Source of the DNA: Fidelibacterota bacterium
Lineage (GTDB): Bacteria; Fidelibacterota; UBA2242; B5-G15
Reading direction: 5' to 3'
Assembly (NCBI GenBank): GCA_003645825.1
Contig: QNCQ01000015.1
Location: forward strand, 1-15,060
DNA length: 15,060 bases
The notes below the pieces were generated by a model. It made no database searches, was not told where the DNA came from, and saw nothing but the letters and a program-made list of their open reading frames with translations. This document shows positions 13,237 through 15,060 of the stretch, piece by piece. The translations under genes were made by a program, and so were the position numbers. Each line of letters starts with the position of its first letter. Positions within the stretch are counted from its first letter, which is position 1.

Positions 13237-15060
13237 TTATTTCAGATGTGAATCATACCACTCGAGCACTTTTTTCATCAGATCTATCTGGTGTAATGGT
13301 TCCCGTATTCCATGCGGTTCTCTGGGATAAATTACAAACCTGACTTCTACCCCAAGGTCTTTCAGCGCTCTATAGAACTCGTATGCTTGCGAAATTGGCA
13401 CTCTGTAGTCTGATTGACCGTGTAAAATGAGCGTGGGTGTAGTCACATTCGTGATAAACCGCAGGGCTGAATGTTTCATATATTCATCCTCGCGACCGTA
13501 TGGAAATCCTGCAAAATAGGTTCTCATAAAAGTAGGGATATCAGTAGTACCGTACATGCTAACGAGATTTGACAGTCCCGCTCCCATAACAGCTGCTTTA
13601 AACATATCAGTTTGTGTTACTGCCCAGGCTGTCATATAGCCGCCGTAACTCCAGCCACCAATCCCGACTCTATCTGGGTCGGCAATTCCTTTTTCTATCA
13701 GGTACTTCACCCCACTTTTTATATCTTCAAGGTCTCCGTAGCCCCAATCTTTATAATTAGCTTCAGCGAACTTCCATCCATATCCATCGCTTCCTCTAGG
13801 ATTTGGCAAAAGGACAGCATAGCCGTGGTTTGCAAGGAATTGGGCCCATTCATGCCAGGAACATATCCAGCCCTCCCACCATGCCCATTTGGGTCCTCCA
13901 TGAATATGTACAACCAGAGGATATTTTTGTCCTTTTTTATAATCTACAGGTAATACAAGAACCCCTTCTATTTTTGTGCCATCTGTACTATTCCAGGTGA
14001 TAGTTTTTACTTTTCCAAACTTCAATGAGTCAACCTGGGGGTTCATGGCGGTCAGTTTTTTACTCGATGAACCATTGGACTTCATTATCCAGACATCGGG
14101 AGGGGAATTGTAATCTGCATCTAAATATGCTATGTATCCTGGTTTTCTACTGCAGTAGGAAAAAATAGAACCTCCGAAGTTAGGATATTTAAGGGCCTTT
14201 ATCCTTTTTACTTCCCCTGTGGAAATATTGATTTTCACAAGACATTTGTGTGTCCCTTCCATAGATGAAGCTAATATTAATTTTCCATCGGGTAGCCATT
14301 CCATATAACCTATTGTGCCGGAATAGTTTTGCAGTAACAGCTTTTTGTTTCCTGAAGCAAGAAAGTAAAGACATGGCAAAGAGGCAATTTTCTTCCCAAC
14401 GGGAACCATAAAGAGTATCTTTTTCCCATCCGGAGACCACCGGACATTACCAAAGCACTCGTCTGAAAGAACTTTTTTGCCAGTGCCATCCCTTTCTATA
14501 AGCACCAATTTAGAGTTTCTATAAATATCATCAAGGTTGGGAGTTGAGGATACGCTCATTGCTATTAGAGAGCCATCAGGTGAAACATCAAAGTCATTGA
14601 CATTTTCATCAAAGGAAGTGATAAGTTTAACTTCCTTTGTTTCTATGTTAACCTCATAGAGCCTATTAAAAAGAAACTCCTCATCAACAACAGTTTCATC
14701 ATCTTTCTTTTCCTTTCTCTTCTCTTTTTTAGAAGCAATGGAGTCCTTTGCCGTAAAAAATATGATTTTCGAATCTTTGAACCATATGAAATCGGTAACC
14801 CCTCCCCCGTGAGAGGTTATTGGTAATGCTTCGCCACCATCAGTTCTTAAAAGGTAAATTTGATTTTTCTTCCCATCCCTGTTTGATAAAAAGGCAAGGT
14901 ACTTTCCATCTGGGGACCACCGCGGCATTGTCTCATTCTCTACCCCAAAGGCATACTTTCTGGGTTGCTCGCTTAAATCAGCCGGAACAATCCATATATC
15001 TGAATTCCGAAAATGTTCGAGGTTATTCGTATCCACCTCTGTTACCACAAATGCTATATG
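13237..15060 (-). CDS. S9C prolyl-oligopeptidase/acylaminoacyl-peptidase-like serine peptidase, 5' end missing
   Basis: Read on the - strand, 607 residues are visible and the frame stays open to the window edge (HIAFVVTEVDTNN). The GTG at 15048 therefore lies inside a conserved propeller strand and is not the likely start; the true N-terminus is beyond the window. The N-terminal half is a TolB/WD40-like propeller with repeats such as MPRWSPDGKYLAFLSNRDG and VRWSPDGKKILF. It includes a Lys/Glu-rich loop (about 14700-14735) common in this subfamily. The C-terminal hydrolase has VHIHGGPKWAW, the nucleophile Ser in GWSYGGY (codon 13648-13650), Asp in HGQSDYRVP (13408-13410) and His in REPHGIRE (13312-13314), so the triad is intact. 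Family members remove acylated or free N-terminal residues or cut short peptides. Without the N-terminus, cytosolic versus exported location is open. It lies tail to tail with the DPP-IV-like gene but is from a different S9 branch, so a recent duplication is unlikely. Confidence 0.92.
   Translation of the reverse strand, partial: HIAFVVTEVDTNNLEHFRNSDIWIVPADLSEQPRKYAFGVENETMPRWSPDGKYLAFLSNRDGKKNQIYLLRTDGGEALPITSHGGGVTDFIWFKDSKIIFFTAKDSIASKKEKRKEKKDDETVVDEEFLFNRLYEVNIETKEVKLITSFDENVNDFDVSPDGSLIAMSVSSTPNLDDIYRNSKLVLIERDGTGKKVLSDECFGNVRWSPDGKKILFMVPVGKKIASLPCLYFLASGNKKLLLQNYSGTIGYMEWLPDGKLILASSMEGTHKCLVKINISTGEVKRIKALKYPNFGGSIFSYCSRKPGYIAYLDADYNSPPDVWIMKSNGSSSKKLTAMNPQVDSLKFGKVKTITWNSTDGTKIEGVLVLPVDYKKGQKYPLVVHIHGGPKWAWWEGWICSWHEWAQFLANHGYAVLLPNPRGSDGYGWKFAEANYKDWGYGDLEDIKSGVKYLIEKGIADPDRVGIGGWSYGGYMTAWAVTQTDMFKAAVMGAGLSNLVSMYGTTDIPTFMRTYFAGFPYGREDEYMKHSALRFITNVTTPTLILHGQSDYRVPISQAYEFYRALKDLGVEVRFVIYPREPHGIREPLHQIDLMKKVLEWYDSHLK

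Noticed and set aside
13224..13240. A/T-rich inverted repeat ATAAAAG-AAAA-CTTTAT between the convergent stops as a bidirectional terminator.
   Set aside because: Only a 4-bp uninterrupted A/T-G/C stem with a bulge beyond it. No GC-rich stem and no clean U tract, too weak to call.
14690..14745. Lys/Glu-rich stretch in the S9C peptidase as a possible low-complexity insertion or frameshift.
   Set aside because: The frame remains open with normal propeller sequence on both sides, and charged loops at this place are common in the subfamily.
1..15060. CRISPR arrays, tRNA/rRNA genes, insertion sequences, riboswitches or attachment sites.
   Set aside because: Nearly every base is accounted for by protein genes with recognisable families. 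No regularly spaced repeats, terminal inverted repeats or structured leader were seen by reading. A computed scan could still find small structured RNAs.
11092..15060. Tandem duplication origin for the two S9 peptidases.
   Set aside because: They are in opposite orientation, differ in length and propeller type (DPP-IV-like versus TolB/WD40-like S9C), and share only the general catalytic motifs.

Overview
The window is a dense, bacterial-looking stretch of chromosome. It holds 13 protein genes and no RNA gene, mobile element, CRISPR array or long non-coding gap. The DNA is AT-leaning (roughly 40% GC by eye). Twelve genes run head to tail on the + strand (about 1..13227). The last gene lies on the - strand (13237..15060) and runs off the right edge. 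Six of the eleven + strand junctions are 4-base start/stop overlaps (TTGA or ATGA), one is a direct stop-start abutment, and the largest gap is 16 bases. I see no room for a promoter or terminator inside the run, so it reads as one long operon whose promoter lies left of the window.

Layout: (1) 1..1745: the end of a RidA-type enamine/imine deaminase, a YegS/DagK-type lipid kinase and a small exported/membrane DUF5683-like protein. (2) 1756..4495: an 11-segment sodium:amino-acid symporter (SNF/NSS family), a small YfiM/DUF2279-like envelope protein and a CehA/McbA-type PHP metallohydrolase. (3) 4496..5866: purF, the first committed enzyme of purine synthesis, of the iron-sulfur type. (4) 5863..8192: a three-gene isoprenoid cassette with a UbiA-type prenyltransferase, a 2[4Fe-4S] ferredoxin and a geranylgeranyl-reductase-family flavoprotein. 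(5) 8199..11075: a DnaQ-exonuclease/DinG-helicase fusion that keeps the Fe-S cysteines. (6) 11092..15060: two S9 serine peptidases facing each other tail to tail, one DPP-IV-like and exported, the other S9C/acylaminoacyl-peptidase-like.

The most interesting part is the UbiA-ferredoxin-GGR cassette. Archaea use this enzyme set to make and saturate isoprenoid ether lipids, and a dedicated ferredoxin beside GGR is known from Methanosarcina. In a bacterial setting the cassette suggests either archaeal-type lipid synthesis, as proposed for FCB-group and related candidate phyla, or saturation of a quinone or other polyprenyl chain. The sequence does not decide between these. The Na+ symporter plus two peptidases fits a peptide- or amino-acid-using heterotroph.

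Taxonomy cannot be fixed from one window. DUF5683-like and YfiM-like envelope proteins, S9 peptidases, Fe-S PurF and the isoprenoid cassette together suggest an anaerobic, possibly uncultured bacterium of the FCB/WOR-3 kind. That is an inference with low confidence.
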